Positions 1 to 8,353 of a DNA stretch of 16,390 nucleotides are shown piece after piece. Each line of letters opens with the position of its first letter. Positions within the stretch are counted from its first letter, which is position 1. The notes beneath the pieces were generated by a model. That model was not told the DNA's origin, ran no database searches, and worked only from the letters and a program-made list of their open reading frames with translations. Made by a program: the position numbers and the translations under genes. Origin of the DNA: JBGPIK01 sp041484845 (GTDB lineage Bacteria > Desulfobacterota > Binatia > UBA9968); the NCBI GenBank assembly GCA_041484845.1, contig JBGPIK010000117.1:1-16390 (forward strand). The letters are read 5' to 3'.

Positions 1-417
1 CACTATCAGCGGCAGATCGTCAAGAATGCAAAGGTGCTCGCCGAAAAATTGATGAGCAAAGGGTTTCGACTGGTCTCCGAGGGTACCGACAACCACCTGA
101 TGCTCGTGGACTTGCGCAAGTCGGAGCTGACGGGGAAAGTGGCCCAAGAGACGCTGGATAAAGCGCGCATCACGGTGAACCGAAACGCCGTGCCTTTTGA
201 TACGCGCTCGCCATTCGTCACAAGCGGTATTCGTATTGGAACACCTGCCGTAACCACCCGCGGGATGAAAGAAAACGAGATGGAATCGATAGCGGATTTT
301 ATCGTCCGTGCGCTAAGTAACGCCGGTGATGAGGCGGTGCTCCGGAAAGTTGCCGACGAAGTGCGGCAGCTTTGTCAAAAATTTCCAGTGTATCCTCATA
401 GGCGCTCGGGCGCATAA
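1..417 (+). CDS. glyA: Serine hydroxymethyltransferase, C-terminal fragment (5' end outside window)
   Basis: The reading frame is open from the first base and encodes the last 138 residues of a PLP-dependent serine hydroxymethyltransferase. This enzyme interconverts serine and glycine with tetrahydrofolate and supplies one-carbon units in the cytosol. The fragment carries the family's C-terminal domain. The segment NHLMLVDLR is followed by the TGK helix region, then ITVNRNAVPFD and the conserved SGIRIGTPAVTTRG block, whose first arginine corresponds to the substrate-carboxylate-binding arginine of SHMT. The end is of normal family type, so the gene is cut only by the window edge. It is followed by a 112-bp gap and then nrdR. 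The glyA-nrdR-rib neighbourhood is one I know from Deltaproteobacteria-like genomes. Confidence 0.96.
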   Translation, partial: HYQRQIVKNAKVLAEKLMSKGFRLVSEGTDNHLMLVDLRKSELTGKVAQETLDKARITVNRNAVPFDTRSPFVTSGIRIGTPAVTTRGMKENEMESIADFIVRALSNAGDEAVLRKVADEVRQLCQKFPVYPHRRSGA

Positions 418-529
418 GACATCGGCGGGTTTGACGGACAGCCCCATTCTAAATGCGGCCGAATCGTGGAGCCACCCTAATGGCCCAAGAGTTCGATCGC
501 TCATTCATCAGCAACTCAGGAGTCTGGCC

Positions 530-1033
530 ATGAAATGCCCTTTTTGCCATGAAACCGATAATCGCGTCATCGATTCTCGCCTGAGCAAGGACAGCAACAT
601 GATTCGGCGCCGGCGCGAGTGTTCACAGTGCAGCCGCCGCTTCACTACTTATGAGCGGGTCGAGGAAATGATGCCGCTGGTGGTCAAGAAAGACGGTCGC
701 CGCGAGGCTTATGATCGCGTAAAGATCATTAATGGTCTTAAACGGGCATGTGAAAAGCGTCCGGTGAGTATCAACACGATAGAAGCGATCGCGGATCGGA
801 TTGAACGGACGCTGCAAGAGCGCGGCGAGAAAGAGATCCACAGCTCGGTCATCGGCGAAGCGACCATGCGGGAACTTCACGACACGGACCAGGTCGCTTA
901 CGTCCGATTTGCGTCGGTCTACCGCTCTTTCAAAGACATCAGTGAGTTCATGGTCGAGCTGGAGGAACTGATCAAAGAGCGCAAGAGTGTGCCGACTGAG
1001 CACTCGACGGCTGCGCGGCAGAGGAGGGAATAG
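530..1033 (+). CDS. nrdR: Transcriptional repressor NrdR
   Basis: NrdR is an ATP/dATP-sensing repressor of ribonucleotide reductase genes that binds paired NrdR boxes. I chose the ATG at 530 because the protein then begins with the family-typical MKCPFC and an AGGAG ribosome site (518-522) lies 7 nt upstream; the frame stays open further upstream without homology. The protein has 167 residues, near the usual 150-170. Visible parts are an N-terminal zinc ribbon with C3-C6 and C31-C34, the basic RRRREC patch, and an ATP-cone from about residue 48 to 138 (VVKKDGRREAYDR to YRSFKDISEF). Its 3' end contains the ribosome site of ribD, and its stop is 4 nt before the ribD start, so the two are probably translationally coupled. 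No NrdR box pair was recognised in the window. Confidence 0.97.
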   Translation: MKCPFCHETDNRVIDSRLSKDSNMIRRRRECSQCSRRFTTYERVEEMMPLVVKKDGRREAYDRVKIINGLKRACEKRPVSINTIEAIADRIERTLQERGEKEIHSSVIGEATMRELHDTDQVAYVRFASVYRSFKDISEFMVELEELIKERKSVPTEHSTAARQRRE

Positions 1034-1037
1034 ACCC

Positions 1038-2138
1038 TTGCCGGGACATGCTTGGAGTGAACTGGATCGTCGCTATCTGCGCATGGCCTGCCGCCTGGCT
1101 GCAAGGGCAGCAGGCCGGACCAGTCCTAATCCCATGGTGGGCGCGGTGTTAGTGTCCGGAAACAAGATCATTGCCACCGGTTATCATCGGTTCGCTGGGG
1201 CAGACCATGCCGAAATCGTCGCGCTTAAACGCGCCGGAACCAAAGCTAAGGGCGCGACGCTTTACATTAATCTCGAGCCGTGCAGTCATTACGGCCGAAC
1301 GCCCCCCTGCACGGGGACGCTGATACGCGCGGGAATCAAAGAGGTCGTCGCCGGCATGGCGGATCCGAATCCGCTGGTGTCATGGCGGGGGTTTCGGCAG
1401 CTTAGGCGGGCCGGCATTCGTGTGCGCACCGGCGTCCTGGAGGAGGAATGCCGAACCCTCAACGAGGCGTTCATCAAATTTATTACGCGCCGGCTTCCGC
1501 ATGTGACATTAAAGTTGGCGGCGACTTTAGATGGCAAAATTGCCGCCGTCACAGGGGACGCCCGCTGGATCAGCGATTCAATCTCAAGGAATTTTGTTCA
1601 TCGCCTGCGAAATGAGATGGACGGGGTGCTGGTGGGAGCAGAGACTGTTCTGAACGATGACCCGCGCTTGACATGCCGGATTGCCGGCGGACGCAACCCG
1701 TGGCGGGTAATTCTCGACGGGCGACTGCGTATCCCGCTCTCGGCTAGGCTCTTGCGCCATGCCGACCCGGAAAAAACTATCGTCGTGACGAGCCGCTTTG
1801 CGCCGGCGCGGAAACTTCGCGCCCTGGAAACCGTGGGGGTTCAGGTTTGGCAATTTTCGCTGCGTCGCGGAGAAGTTCACTGGTCCTCGCTTCTGCGGCG
1901 CTTGGCCGCATCGGGAATCGTGAGTCTCTTGGTGGAGGGAGGCGCTACGGTGGCGGCGTCGGCATTGAAGGCCCGCGCGGTGGACAAGATTTTGTTTTTT
2001 TACGCGCCAAAAATTTTAGGCGACGGTCGGGTCATGATCGACAGTTTGAATATTCGCCGCATGACCCGGGCATTGCGCGTGCAGCGGCTGGCCGTGCGCA
2101 GGTCCGGGAGCGATCTGTTGGTTTCAGGGTATCTTTGA
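1038..2138 (+). CDS. ribD: Bifunctional pyrimidine deaminase/reductase RibD
   Basis: RibD deaminates and then reduces the product of GTP cyclohydrolase II, giving the ribitylamino-pyrimidine on the way to riboflavin. I place the start at the TTG at 1038. GAGGAGGGAA (1021-1030) is a strong ribosome site 7 nt upstream, and the resulting 366 residues match the usual length; an ATG at 1083 would cut into the first helix. The N-terminal deaminase domain (about 10-150) has the HAE zinc/catalytic motif at 57-59 and PCSH...C with C82 and C91. The reductase domain (about 155-366) has KLAATLDGKIA, the WI...R...HRLR...D segment, VGAETVLNDDPRLTCR, ILDGRLR and the LLVEGG motif. The start lies 4 nt after nrdR. 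No FMN riboswitch precedes it. Confidence 0.97.
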   Translation: MPGHAWSELDRRYLRMACRLAARAAGRTSPNPMVGAVLVSGNKIIATGYHRFAGADHAEIVALKRAGTKAKGATLYINLEPCSHYGRTPPCTGTLIRAGIKEVVAGMADPNPLVSWRGFRQLRRAGIRVRTGVLEEECRTLNEAFIKFITRRLPHVTLKLAATLDGKIAAVTGDARWISDSISRNFVHRLRNEMDGVLVGAETVLNDDPRLTCRIAGGRNPWRVILDGRLRIPLSARLLRHADPEKTIVVTSRFAPARKLRALETVGVQVWQFSLRRGEVHWSSLLRRLAASGIVSLLVEGGATVAASALKARAVDKILFFYAPKILGDGRVMIDSLNIRRMTRALRVQRLAVRRSGSDLLVSGYL

Positions 2139-2205
2139 TTCTTGAGGGTGGCATGGGCGTTTGCCGAGCGGTTCGCCGTTAACGACACCCGGAGTCCGAA
2201 AGGTT

Positions 2206-2799
2206 ATGTTTACAGGACTCATCGAAGATGTGGGCGAGATAAGATCTCTGCGCGTCGATCATGGGGCGGCCGTGCTGAGTGTGCAAACCGGATTGTCCGT
2301 GCGCGTGATGCCGCTCGGAGCAAGCGTCGCCGTTGACGGCGCCTGTTTGACCGTGGTGAAAAAAGGCCCGCGCGCTTTTACGGTGGATGTTTCTCCTGAG
2401 ACCCTAAAACGAACCAGTCTCGGGGCGCTTCGAGCCGGCAGCCTGGTTAATTTGGAGCGTCCGATGCGAATGCAGGACCGCCTCGGGGGGCACCTGGTCA
2501 CCGGCCACGTCGATGGCGTCGGGACGGTGGCTTGCATCGAGAAAAAAGGTGATTTCACGTTCTTTACGTTTCGGGTTCCGTCCCGGCTCGGATGCTTGCT
2601 CGTATCCAAAGGTTCGGTCGCGGTCGACGGCATCAGCCTGACCGTAAACGACTGCGCACGCCGGAGTTTTTGCGTCGCGATCATTCCCTTTACTTTACAG
2701 CACACTAATTTGCGTGCCCGGAGGGTTGGTGATAAAGTTAACATCGAAACCGATCTGATCGGGAAATATGTCCAGAGTTTTTTAAGCAAACGGGGTTAG
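2206..2799 (+). CDS. ribE: Riboflavin synthase, alpha chain
   Basis: This enzyme dismutates two molecules of 6,7-dimethyl-8-ribityllumazine to riboflavin plus the pyrimidine precursor; it is usually a homotrimer. The start at 2206 gives the near-invariant N-terminus MFTGLIEDVG; the open frame extends upstream but without family homology. AAAGG lies a few bases before the ATG. Two internally similar lumazine-binding barrels are visible. The first spans about residues 1-87. The second opens with GGHLVTGHVDGVGTV and contains the SLTVND segment near the middle of the protein. The C-terminus NIETDLIGKYVQSFL is typical. At 197 residues it is slightly shorter than the common 205-215. It sits between ribD (67 bp upstream) and ribBA (45 bp downstream). 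Called ribE or ribC depending on the organism. Confidence 0.96.
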   Translation: MFTGLIEDVGEIRSLRVDHGAAVLSVQTGLSVRVMPLGASVAVDGACLTVVKKGPRAFTVDVSPETLKRTSLGALRAGSLVNLERPMRMQDRLGGHLVTGHVDGVGTVACIEKKGDFTFFTFRVPSRLGCLLVSKGSVAVDGISLTVNDCARRSFCVAIIPFTLQHTNLRARRVGDKVNIETDLIGKYVQSFLSKRG

Positions 2800-2844
2800 G
2801 ATCTCAATCAGCGCCAGCGCTGTCCACTACCACCCACTTGAGCG

Positions 2845-4071
2845 ATGCCTATTGCTACGATTGAAGAAGGTCTTGAGGAAATTCGCAATGGCCGCATGGT
2901 CATTCTCGTAAATGAGATCGACCCCGACAGCGACGGGTTTTTCTACGTTCCCGCGGAACGCGTCACCGGCGAAAGCATCAATCACATGCTGCACCATGGG
3001 CGCGGCGTGATTTATCTGGCGCTTACCGAAGAGAGAATCCGCGAATTGGGAATTTTGCTAATCCCTCAAGAAAGCAGCCGTTTGGGCGGGCATTTGTTCG
3101 GTGCTTCATTCACGGTACCTTTCGAAGGGGTCCATGGCATTTCCGCTCAAGGTCGCGCTCACACGATCCGCGCTGCCGTTGACGAGCAGACAAAACATTC
3201 CGATCTAATCATACCCGGACACGTTCACCCCATTCAGGCGCGTAGCGGCGGTGTTTTGGCGCGCACCGGCCGAGCCGAAGCATCCGTCGATTTAGCCCGG
3301 GTGGCGGGTTTTACACCCGCCGGCGTGATTTGCCAAATCCTTGAAGAGGACGGTTCAGTCGCGCTGTTGCCGTCGTTGGAACGCCTGGCCGAGCGGCAGG
3401 GGCTCAAAGTGCTTTCCGTCGCCAACTTAATAGCGTACCGCATTCGCAGTGAAAGCCTCGTTAAAAGAGTGGCTGAAGAAGTTTTCCCGACCATTCACGG
3501 CGGTATGTATAAAGCCGTTGTTTTTCGCAATGACGTCGACGGCTCGGAACATATGGCTTTGGTGAAAGGCGATGTCAGCGATGCGAACGGTGTTCTCGTT
3601 CGGCTACACTCCGAATGTTTAACCGGCGATGTTTTCGGCTCGGAGCGGTGTGATTGCGGTGATCAGATTCGCCAATCGATGAAACTCATTGACCAGCGGG
3701 GCAAGGGGATTTTGGTTTACATGCATCAAGAAGGCAGAGGCATCGGTCTCACCAACAAGATCAAAGCCTACGCCTTGCAGGATCAGGGTCGCGACACGGT
3801 AGAGGCAAACCTGGAGTTGGGATTTAAGGATGATTTGCGGGATTACGGAATCGGCGCGCAGATTCTCCGCGATCTCTGCGTTCAGCAAGTTCGCTTGCTC
3901 ACCAATAATCCACGAAAGATTACGGGTCTGGAAACTTACGGTCTGAAGGTTATCGAGCGAGTGCCTTTGGAAGTGCTGCCACGGGATACCAACATTCACT
4001 ATCTCCGAACGAAACAAAGGAAGCTCGGCCATCTGTTATCAAATCTCGAAACTAAACCGGCCAAACATTAG
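2845..4071 (+). CDS. ribBA: RibBA-type protein: intact GTP cyclohydrolase II fused to a degenerate DHBP synthase domain
   Basis: The 408-residue protein has the RibBA architecture. The C-terminal half (about 205-408) is a convincing GTP cyclohydrolase II, which opens the riboflavin pathway by converting GTP to a diamino-pyrimidine. It has the three zinc cysteines C258, C269 and C271, the QEGRGIGL loop, DTVEAN and LLTNNPRK. The N-terminal half (about 1-200) folds like DHBP synthase, which makes the four-carbon unit from ribulose 5-phosphate. It keeps GRGVIYL, PGHVHPIQAR-GGVL and AGFTPAGVIC. However, the acidic DDEDRENEGD loop reads NEIDPDSDGF (23-32), the metal-ligand histidine of GHTEA is R143, the glutamate of GVLCEL is Q164, and TTGIS..DR is changed to HGIS..GR. 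Activity of this half is therefore doubtful. Plain annotation would be bifunctional RibBA; I would trust only the cyclohydrolase. Confidence 0.93.
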   Translation: MPIATIEEGLEEIRNGRMVILVNEIDPDSDGFFYVPAERVTGESINHMLHHGRGVIYLALTEERIRELGILLIPQESSRLGGHLFGASFTVPFEGVHGISAQGRAHTIRAAVDEQTKHSDLIIPGHVHPIQARSGGVLARTGRAEASVDLARVAGFTPAGVICQILEEDGSVALLPSLERLAERQGLKVLSVANLIAYRIRSESLVKRVAEEVFPTIHGGMYKAVVFRNDVDGSEHMALVKGDVSDANGVLVRLHSECLTGDVFGSERCDCGDQIRQSMKLIDQRGKGILVYMHQEGRGIGLTNKIKAYALQDQGRDTVEANLELGFKDDLRDYGIGAQILRDLCVQQVRLLTNNPRKITGLETYGLKVIERVPLEVLPRDTNIHYLRTKQRKLGHLLSNLETKPAKH

Positions 4072-4094
4072 CTTGGGCTGATCGTAGACCGTTC

Positions 4095-4562
4095 ATGACA
4101 CGAATGATTGAAGGCAATGTCGATGCGCAAGGGCTCAAAATCGGTATCATTGTAAGCCGTTTCAATCATTTCATCACTGAAAAACTGCTGCTAGGCGCTC
4201 TCGACGGCGTGACCAGCCACGGCGGGGATGAGCAAAACATTACCGTGGTGCGTGTGCCCGGCGCTTTCGAGATACCTTTGGTTGCCGAACGAATGGCGGC
4301 TTACGGTAAATACGACGCATTGGTGTGCTTGGGGGCCGTCATTCGTGGCGATACGCCGCACTTCGAATATGTATCCGATGCTGTAACGCGAGGAATCGGA
4401 AAGACGATGTGGAAATATCGGATCCCCGTTGGTTTCGGAGTCCTGACAACGAACAATATGCAGCAGGCGATGGAACGTTCAGGCTCCAAAGATGCCAACA
4501 AGGGGTATGAGGCGGCGCTCACCGCTATCGAAATGGTAAACGTCATGCGTCAAATCCCGTAA
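4095..4562 (+). CDS. ribH: 6,7-dimethyl-8-ribityllumazine synthase
   Basis: Lumazine synthase condenses the RibD product (after dephosphorylation) with dihydroxybutanone phosphate; it is the penultimate step of riboflavin synthesis and usually forms pentamers or icosahedral shells. The 155-residue length is standard. Visible motifs are IGIIVSRFN (16-24, substrate-binding Phe/Asn), VRVPGAFEIP (52-61), the GAVIRGDTPHFEYV block with catalytic-region His89, and FGVLTTNN. The start could be the ATG at 4095 or the in-frame ATG at 4104; no strong ribosome site separates them. It lies 23 bp after ribBA and 62 bp before nusB, the common ribH-nusB pairing. Confidence 0.97.
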   Translation: MTRMIEGNVDAQGLKIGIIVSRFNHFITEKLLLGALDGVTSHGGDEQNITVVRVPGAFEIPLVAERMAAYGKYDALVCLGAVIRGDTPHFEYVSDAVTRGIGKTMWKYRIPVGFGVLTTNNMQQAMERSGSKDANKGYEAALTAIEMVNVMRQIP

Positions 4563-4624
4563 TCGCAAGGGTGCTGCGCTTTAGATCAGAGCGACCTTTG
4601 TCACAAAATCAAGAGACCCATTCT

Positions 4625-5056
4625 ATGCCGGCCTTTGTCAGCGGCAATAGACGCAAGGGCCGAGAACTGGCCCTACAGGCGCTTTATCAAATCGAAATGA
4701 CCGGCGATGCGTCGGGAGCGGCGGTAGACCTTTTTCTTGGCCACTTCGAGGGCGGTCCGAAGGCAAAGGAATTCGCTCGCCGTTTGGTATCCGGTGTCGT
4801 GAGTCAGCGGGTGGAGATCGACCGTCTCATCGAGCGCTGCGCGGAGCACTGGAAACTCATGCGCATGGCCAAGGTCGATCTTGTTATATTGCGCATGGCC
4901 ACGTACGAGTTGATTTTTTGTCCGGACATTCCGCTCCATGTCAGTCTGAACGAGGCGATTGAGATCGGCAAACGTTATGGGACTGACGATTCCGCATCCT
5001 TTATTAATGGAGTTCTCGATCAAATCGCGCAATCCAGCGGCACGAAGGAAGATTGA
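4625..5056 (+). CDS. nusB: Transcription antitermination protein NusB
   Basis: NusB pairs with ribosomal protein S10 (NusE) to bind boxA RNA and prevent early termination, notably on rRNA operons. I chose the ATG at 4625 because the conserved helix starts just after it (NRRKGRELALQALYQIE). The GTG at 4571 would add 18 unrelated residues and has no correctly spaced ribosome site. The resulting 143 residues match the family, and the protein is all-helical by appearance. The conserved C-terminal part LMRMAKVDLVILRMATYEL, followed by NEAIEIGKRYG and SFINGVLDQIA, is clearly present. It follows ribH and lies 10 bp before leuS. Confidence 0.95.
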   Translation: MPAFVSGNRRKGRELALQALYQIEMTGDASGAAVDLFLGHFEGGPKAKEFARRLVSGVVSQRVEIDRLIERCAEHWKLMRMAKVDLVILRMATYELIFCPDIPLHVSLNEAIEIGKRYGTDDSASFINGVLDQIAQSSGTKED

Positions 5057-5066
5057 TTGTTGAGTC

Positions 5067-7664
5067 ATGGAAGAACGTTATCGCCCCAATGTTATAGAAG
5101 AGAAGTGGCAGCGGATCTGGGAAGAAAGCAAAACTTTTCGGGTCGCGGAAGACGCCGGAAAAACCAAGTATTACGTGCTCGAGATGTTTCCCTATCCCTC
5201 GGGTCGGATTCATATGGGTCACGTGCGCAATTATTCGATCGGCGACGTTGTTGCCCGATTCAAACGCATGCGCGGTTACAACGTGTTGCACCCTATGGGA
5301 TGGGATGCCTTTGGACTGCCTGCTGAGAACGCTGCTATTGAACGGGGCATCCATCCGGAGAAGTGGACGCAAGAAAATATTCTCTACATGAAAACGCAAC
5401 TCAAGCGCATGGGACTTTCCTATGATTGGGAACGCGAAGTTGCGACCTGTCGCCCCGATTATTATCGCTGGAATCAGTGGATCTTCCTGCAATTTTTTAA
5501 ACGAGGCCTGGCGTACAAAAAGATCTCGTCGGTCAACTGGTGTCCTTCGTGCGGAACCGTTTTGGCGAATGAGCAAGTGATTGAAGGTACGTGTTGGCGT
5601 TGTGATTCGGCTGTAATCCAGAAAGAACTCGAGCAGTGGTTTTTCCGCATAACTCAGTATGCCGAAGAGCTGCTTCATGACTTGGACCGCCTTCACGGCT
5701 GGCCGGAGAAGGTGCTGACGATGCAGCGCAACTGGATAGGCAAGTCCGTTGGCGCGGAAATTCTCTTTCCCCTGGTCAGCCGCCCAGGGGTGCTGCGGGT
5801 TTTTACAACTCGGCAGGATACGGTTTACGGCGCGACCTTTGTCTCATTGGCCGTAGAGCATCCCTTGGCGCCGGAACTCTGTCGCGGGACCGATCAAGAA
5901 AAAGCCGTCGAAGACTTTATCGCGCACACGAAAAATATCGCTCAAAGCAAACGCGGCGCGGAGGAGGTCGAGAAGGAAGGCATTTTTACCGGCGCCTATT
6001 GCCGCAATCCGTTCACAGAGGAAAATATTCCCATCTATTTGGCTAACTTCGTGCTCATGGAATATGGAACCGGCGCTGTGATGGCCGTACCGGCGCACGA
6101 CCAAAGGGATTTTGAATTTGCACACAAGTACCGACTGCCGATACGCGTTGTCATTCAAGCCCCCGATCGACGCCTTAGCGGGGAAAAACTGTCCGAAGCC
6201 TACATCGATGCGGGCGTGATGGTGGATAGCGGTCCTTTTTCCGGCCTGCCCAATGAGAAGGGCAAAGAGAAAATTGCTAACTACCTTGAAGAGAAAGGGT
6301 TGGGTAAAAAGGCTATAAGCTATAGACTGCGCGATTGGGGCGTTTCGCGCCAGCGTTATTGGGGCACGCCGATCCCAATCATTTATTGCGCCCGATGCGG
6401 AATGGTTCCCGTTCCCGAAGCGGACCTTCCTGTGATGTTACCCAAAGACGTGCCGTTTACCGGTAAAGGCGGTTCTCCTTTGCTGGAGAGCAAGCGGTTC
6501 TCTCAAACCCAATGCCCGAATTGCACTGGTGTTGCGCGTCGCGACACCGACACGATGGATACCTTTGTCGATTCGTCATGGTATTTTCTACGCTATACCT
6601 CGGCGAACAGCGTGACTGCGCCTTTCGATTTCGACAAAGCCAGTTATTGGATGCCGGTCGATCAATACATTGGCGGGGTGGAACATGCAGTGCTCCATCT
6701 CTTATATGCGCGGTTTTTCACTAAGGCGCTGCGGGATTTGGGTTTGGCAACGGTGGATGAACCCTTCACCTGTCTCCTGACCCAGGGCATGGTTTGCAAA
6801 GAGACCTATCACTGCGATGAGCATAATTGGCTCTTTCCTGGGGATCTGGTTGGATCAGAAAAGGACGGTTGGAACTGCCCTCAGTGCGATCGTCCAGTGC
6901 AGAAGGGCCGCGTTGAGAAGATGTCCAAGTCCAAAAAAAATATTGTCGATCCGGAAGATCTCGTTACGGCGTACGGAGCGGATACCGCTCGGCTCTTCAC
7001 TCTTTTCGCCGCGCCCCCTGAAAAAGATCTTGAATGGAGCGATCAGGGGGTCGAAGGGGCCTACCGGTTTCTTACCCGGCTGTGGCGTTTAGTGCATCAG
7101 CGTCGGGCTCTTCTGACCGGCGTGCCGCCCGTTCTTCAGCCGACGAATCTCCCGGCCGAACTGCGTGATCTGCGCCGTTTGATTCACAAAACGATCAAAA
7201 AAGTGTCCGAGGATATCGACGGCCGGTTTCACTTCAATACCGCCATTGCGGCCATCATGGAACTTTTTAATGCGCTGAGTGCTACGGCTCAGGACAAGCT
7301 CCAGATCGAGCGCGGTGCGCCTCTGGTGAAGCAAGGGCTAGAAACCATTATCATACTTCTCGCGCCTTTTGTGCCCCATGTGGCGAGTGAGCTATGGCAG
7401 GAGCTGGGACATCGCGAAACCTTGGACCAAATTTCCTGGCCGACCTATTCGGAAGAAGCTTTGGAAGAGGAGAAATTACTGATCGTTGTTCAGGTCAATG
7501 GGAAAGTGCGCGGCAAAATAACAGTTCCCGCCGATGTGACTCAGGAACGGATCGAATCCGAGGCATTGGCCGATCCCAAGGTTATTGGATTCTTGAACGG
7601 CCAGAAGGTGCGGCGCACGATCTATGTGCCCCGCCGTTTGGTCAATATTGTCGTGGAGGATTAA
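5067..7664 (+). CDS. leuS: Leucyl-tRNA synthetase
   Basis: LeuRS charges tRNA-Leu in the cytosol. At 865 residues it is a full-length bacterial enzyme. Class I signatures are HMGH at 49-52 and KMSKS at 618-622. The CP1 editing domain has TTRQDTVYGATF and GTGAVMAVPAHD, with the editing aspartate at 345. A zinc ribbon is formed by C159, C162, C176 and C179. Just before KMSKS there is a second likely zinc knuckle, C583-x2-H586 and C604-x2-C607, in the leucine-specific region. The C-terminal domain carries the VQVNGKVRGKI segment. The nusB stop is 10 bp upstream, and a GAAGGA-type ribosome site sits at the nusB 3' end. An A8 run at the KMSKSKKN codons is the only homopolymer that could invite sequencing or slippage errors; the frame is intact. 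Confidence 0.98.
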   Translation: MEERYRPNVIEEKWQRIWEESKTFRVAEDAGKTKYYVLEMFPYPSGRIHMGHVRNYSIGDVVARFKRMRGYNVLHPMGWDAFGLPAENAAIERGIHPEKWTQENILYMKTQLKRMGLSYDWEREVATCRPDYYRWNQWIFLQFFKRGLAYKKISSVNWCPSCGTVLANEQVIEGTCWRCDSAVIQKELEQWFFRITQYAEELLHDLDRLHGWPEKVLTMQRNWIGKSVGAEILFPLVSRPGVLRVFTTRQDTVYGATFVSLAVEHPLAPELCRGTDQEKAVEDFIAHTKNIAQSKRGAEEVEKEGIFTGAYCRNPFTEENIPIYLANFVLMEYGTGAVMAVPAHDQRDFEFAHKYRLPIRVVIQAPDRRLSGEKLSEAYIDAGVMVDSGPFSGLPNEKGKEKIANYLEEKGLGKKAISYRLRDWGVSRQRYWGTPIPIIYCARCGMVPVPEADLPVMLPKDVPFTGKGGSPLLESKRFSQTQCPNCTGVARRDTDTMDTFVDSSWYFLRYTSANSVTAPFDFDKASYWMPVDQYIGGVEHAVLHLLYARFFTKALRDLGLATVDEPFTCLLTQGMVCKETYHCDEHNWLFPGDLVGSEKDGWNCPQCDRPVQKGRVEKMSKSKKNIVDPEDLVTAYGADTARLFTLFAAPPEKDLEWSDQGVEGAYRFLTRLWRLVHQRRALLTGVPPVLQPTNLPAELRDLRRLIHKTIKKVSEDIDGRFHFNTAIAAIMELFNALSATAQDKLQIERGAPLVKQGLETIIILLAPFVPHVASELWQELGHRETLDQISWPTYSEEALEEEKLLIVVQVNGKVRGKITVPADVTQERIESEALADPKVIGFLNGQKVRRTIYVPRRLVNIVVED

Positions 7665-7668
7665 GGGT

Positions 7669-8286
7669 ATGGGAGAGAAAATACGATGTTGGGTTCGCCC
7701 CATGGTTGCGCTTACGTTGAGCGCCGGCATGCTTTTGGGGGGAGCCGGTTGCGGTTATCAATTTGCCGGACAAAGCCCGCTGTTTTCGCAAAACATTCAC
7801 ACCGTCTACGTGGAGCCTTTTATCAGTCGTAGCCGCGATGTGGGAATCGATCAGGAGCTAACTTCTGCGTTTCGCAGCGAGTTCTATCGCCGCGGCCCGC
7901 TCAGAGTGGTGGATCAATTGGAACAGGCCGATGCGATCATCAGCGGTGTTATTCGTTCTCTTGACAGTCACGTCGCGTCGGTGAACCGTAAAGACGAAGT
8001 GTTGCAGTATGAGTCGGTGATGGTTCTCGACGTTTCGCTGCGCCGCAGAGAGCCCAACGAAATCCTTTGGCGCTCCCAAGGAACGAGACTGACGCAGATT
8101 TACGATGGTTCACGAGCGGCGGTCGTGACGACTTCTTCCGAATTCAGGACCGGAACCTTGAATGCAACCGACGTACGCCGGATGACCGATATCCAGTTGA
8201 CGGAGTCGGATAAACAACGCGTACGCGATCAGATGGTCGAGGGTTTTGCCCACGAACTCCATCAGCGGTTGCTCGAAATGTTTTGA
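7669..8286 (+). CDS. lptE: LPS-assembly lipoprotein LptE
   Basis: LptE plugs the LptD beta-barrel and helps insert lipopolysaccharide into the outer membrane. I chose the ATG at 7669: GGAGG (7655-7659) lies 9 nt upstream inside the end of leuS, and the protein then begins with a clean signal peptide (basic start, hydrophobic core, lipobox GGAGC with lipidated Cys28). The mature part opens with CGYQFAGQSPLF, typical of LptE, then TVYVEPF, a helix with the DQELTSAFRSEFYRR pattern, and a C-terminal amphipathic helix. The length is 205 residues. The sequence family is poorly conserved, so the call leans on the N-terminal motif plus position directly after leuS. The usual next gene, holA, is absent here. 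Confidence 0.88.
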   Translation: MGEKIRCWVRPMVALTLSAGMLLGGAGCGYQFAGQSPLFSQNIHTVYVEPFISRSRDVGIDQELTSAFRSEFYRRGPLRVVDQLEQADAIISGVIRSLDSHVASVNRKDEVLQYESVMVLDVSLRRREPNEILWRSQGTRLTQIYDGSRAAVVTTSSEFRTGTLNATDVRRMTDIQLTESDKQRVRDQMVEGFAHELHQRLLEMF

Positions 8287-8353
8287 CGCGTCGCCGGATG
8301 GGAATTCTCGCAGCGGCGGATCGCCTCTAATTTTGTAGCGAAAAGAAGAATAG

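Noticed and set aside
418..529. TTGACG at 431-436 as an nrdR promoter -35
   Set aside because: No acceptable -10 lies 16-18 bp downstream; the nearest candidate is only 11 bp away.
418..2205. FMN riboswitch in front of the rib genes
   Set aside because: The conserved RFN element segments are not visible, and ribD is coupled directly to nrdR with a 4-nt gap.
5004..5696. 230-aa minus-strand frame opposite leuS
   Set aside because: It is a shadow of the leuS/nusB coding strand without ribosome site or family-like sequence.
8310..8335. GGCG/CGCC hairpin as terminator of lptE
   Set aside because: A 4-bp stem with a 3-nt loop and an interrupted T stretch is too weak to call.
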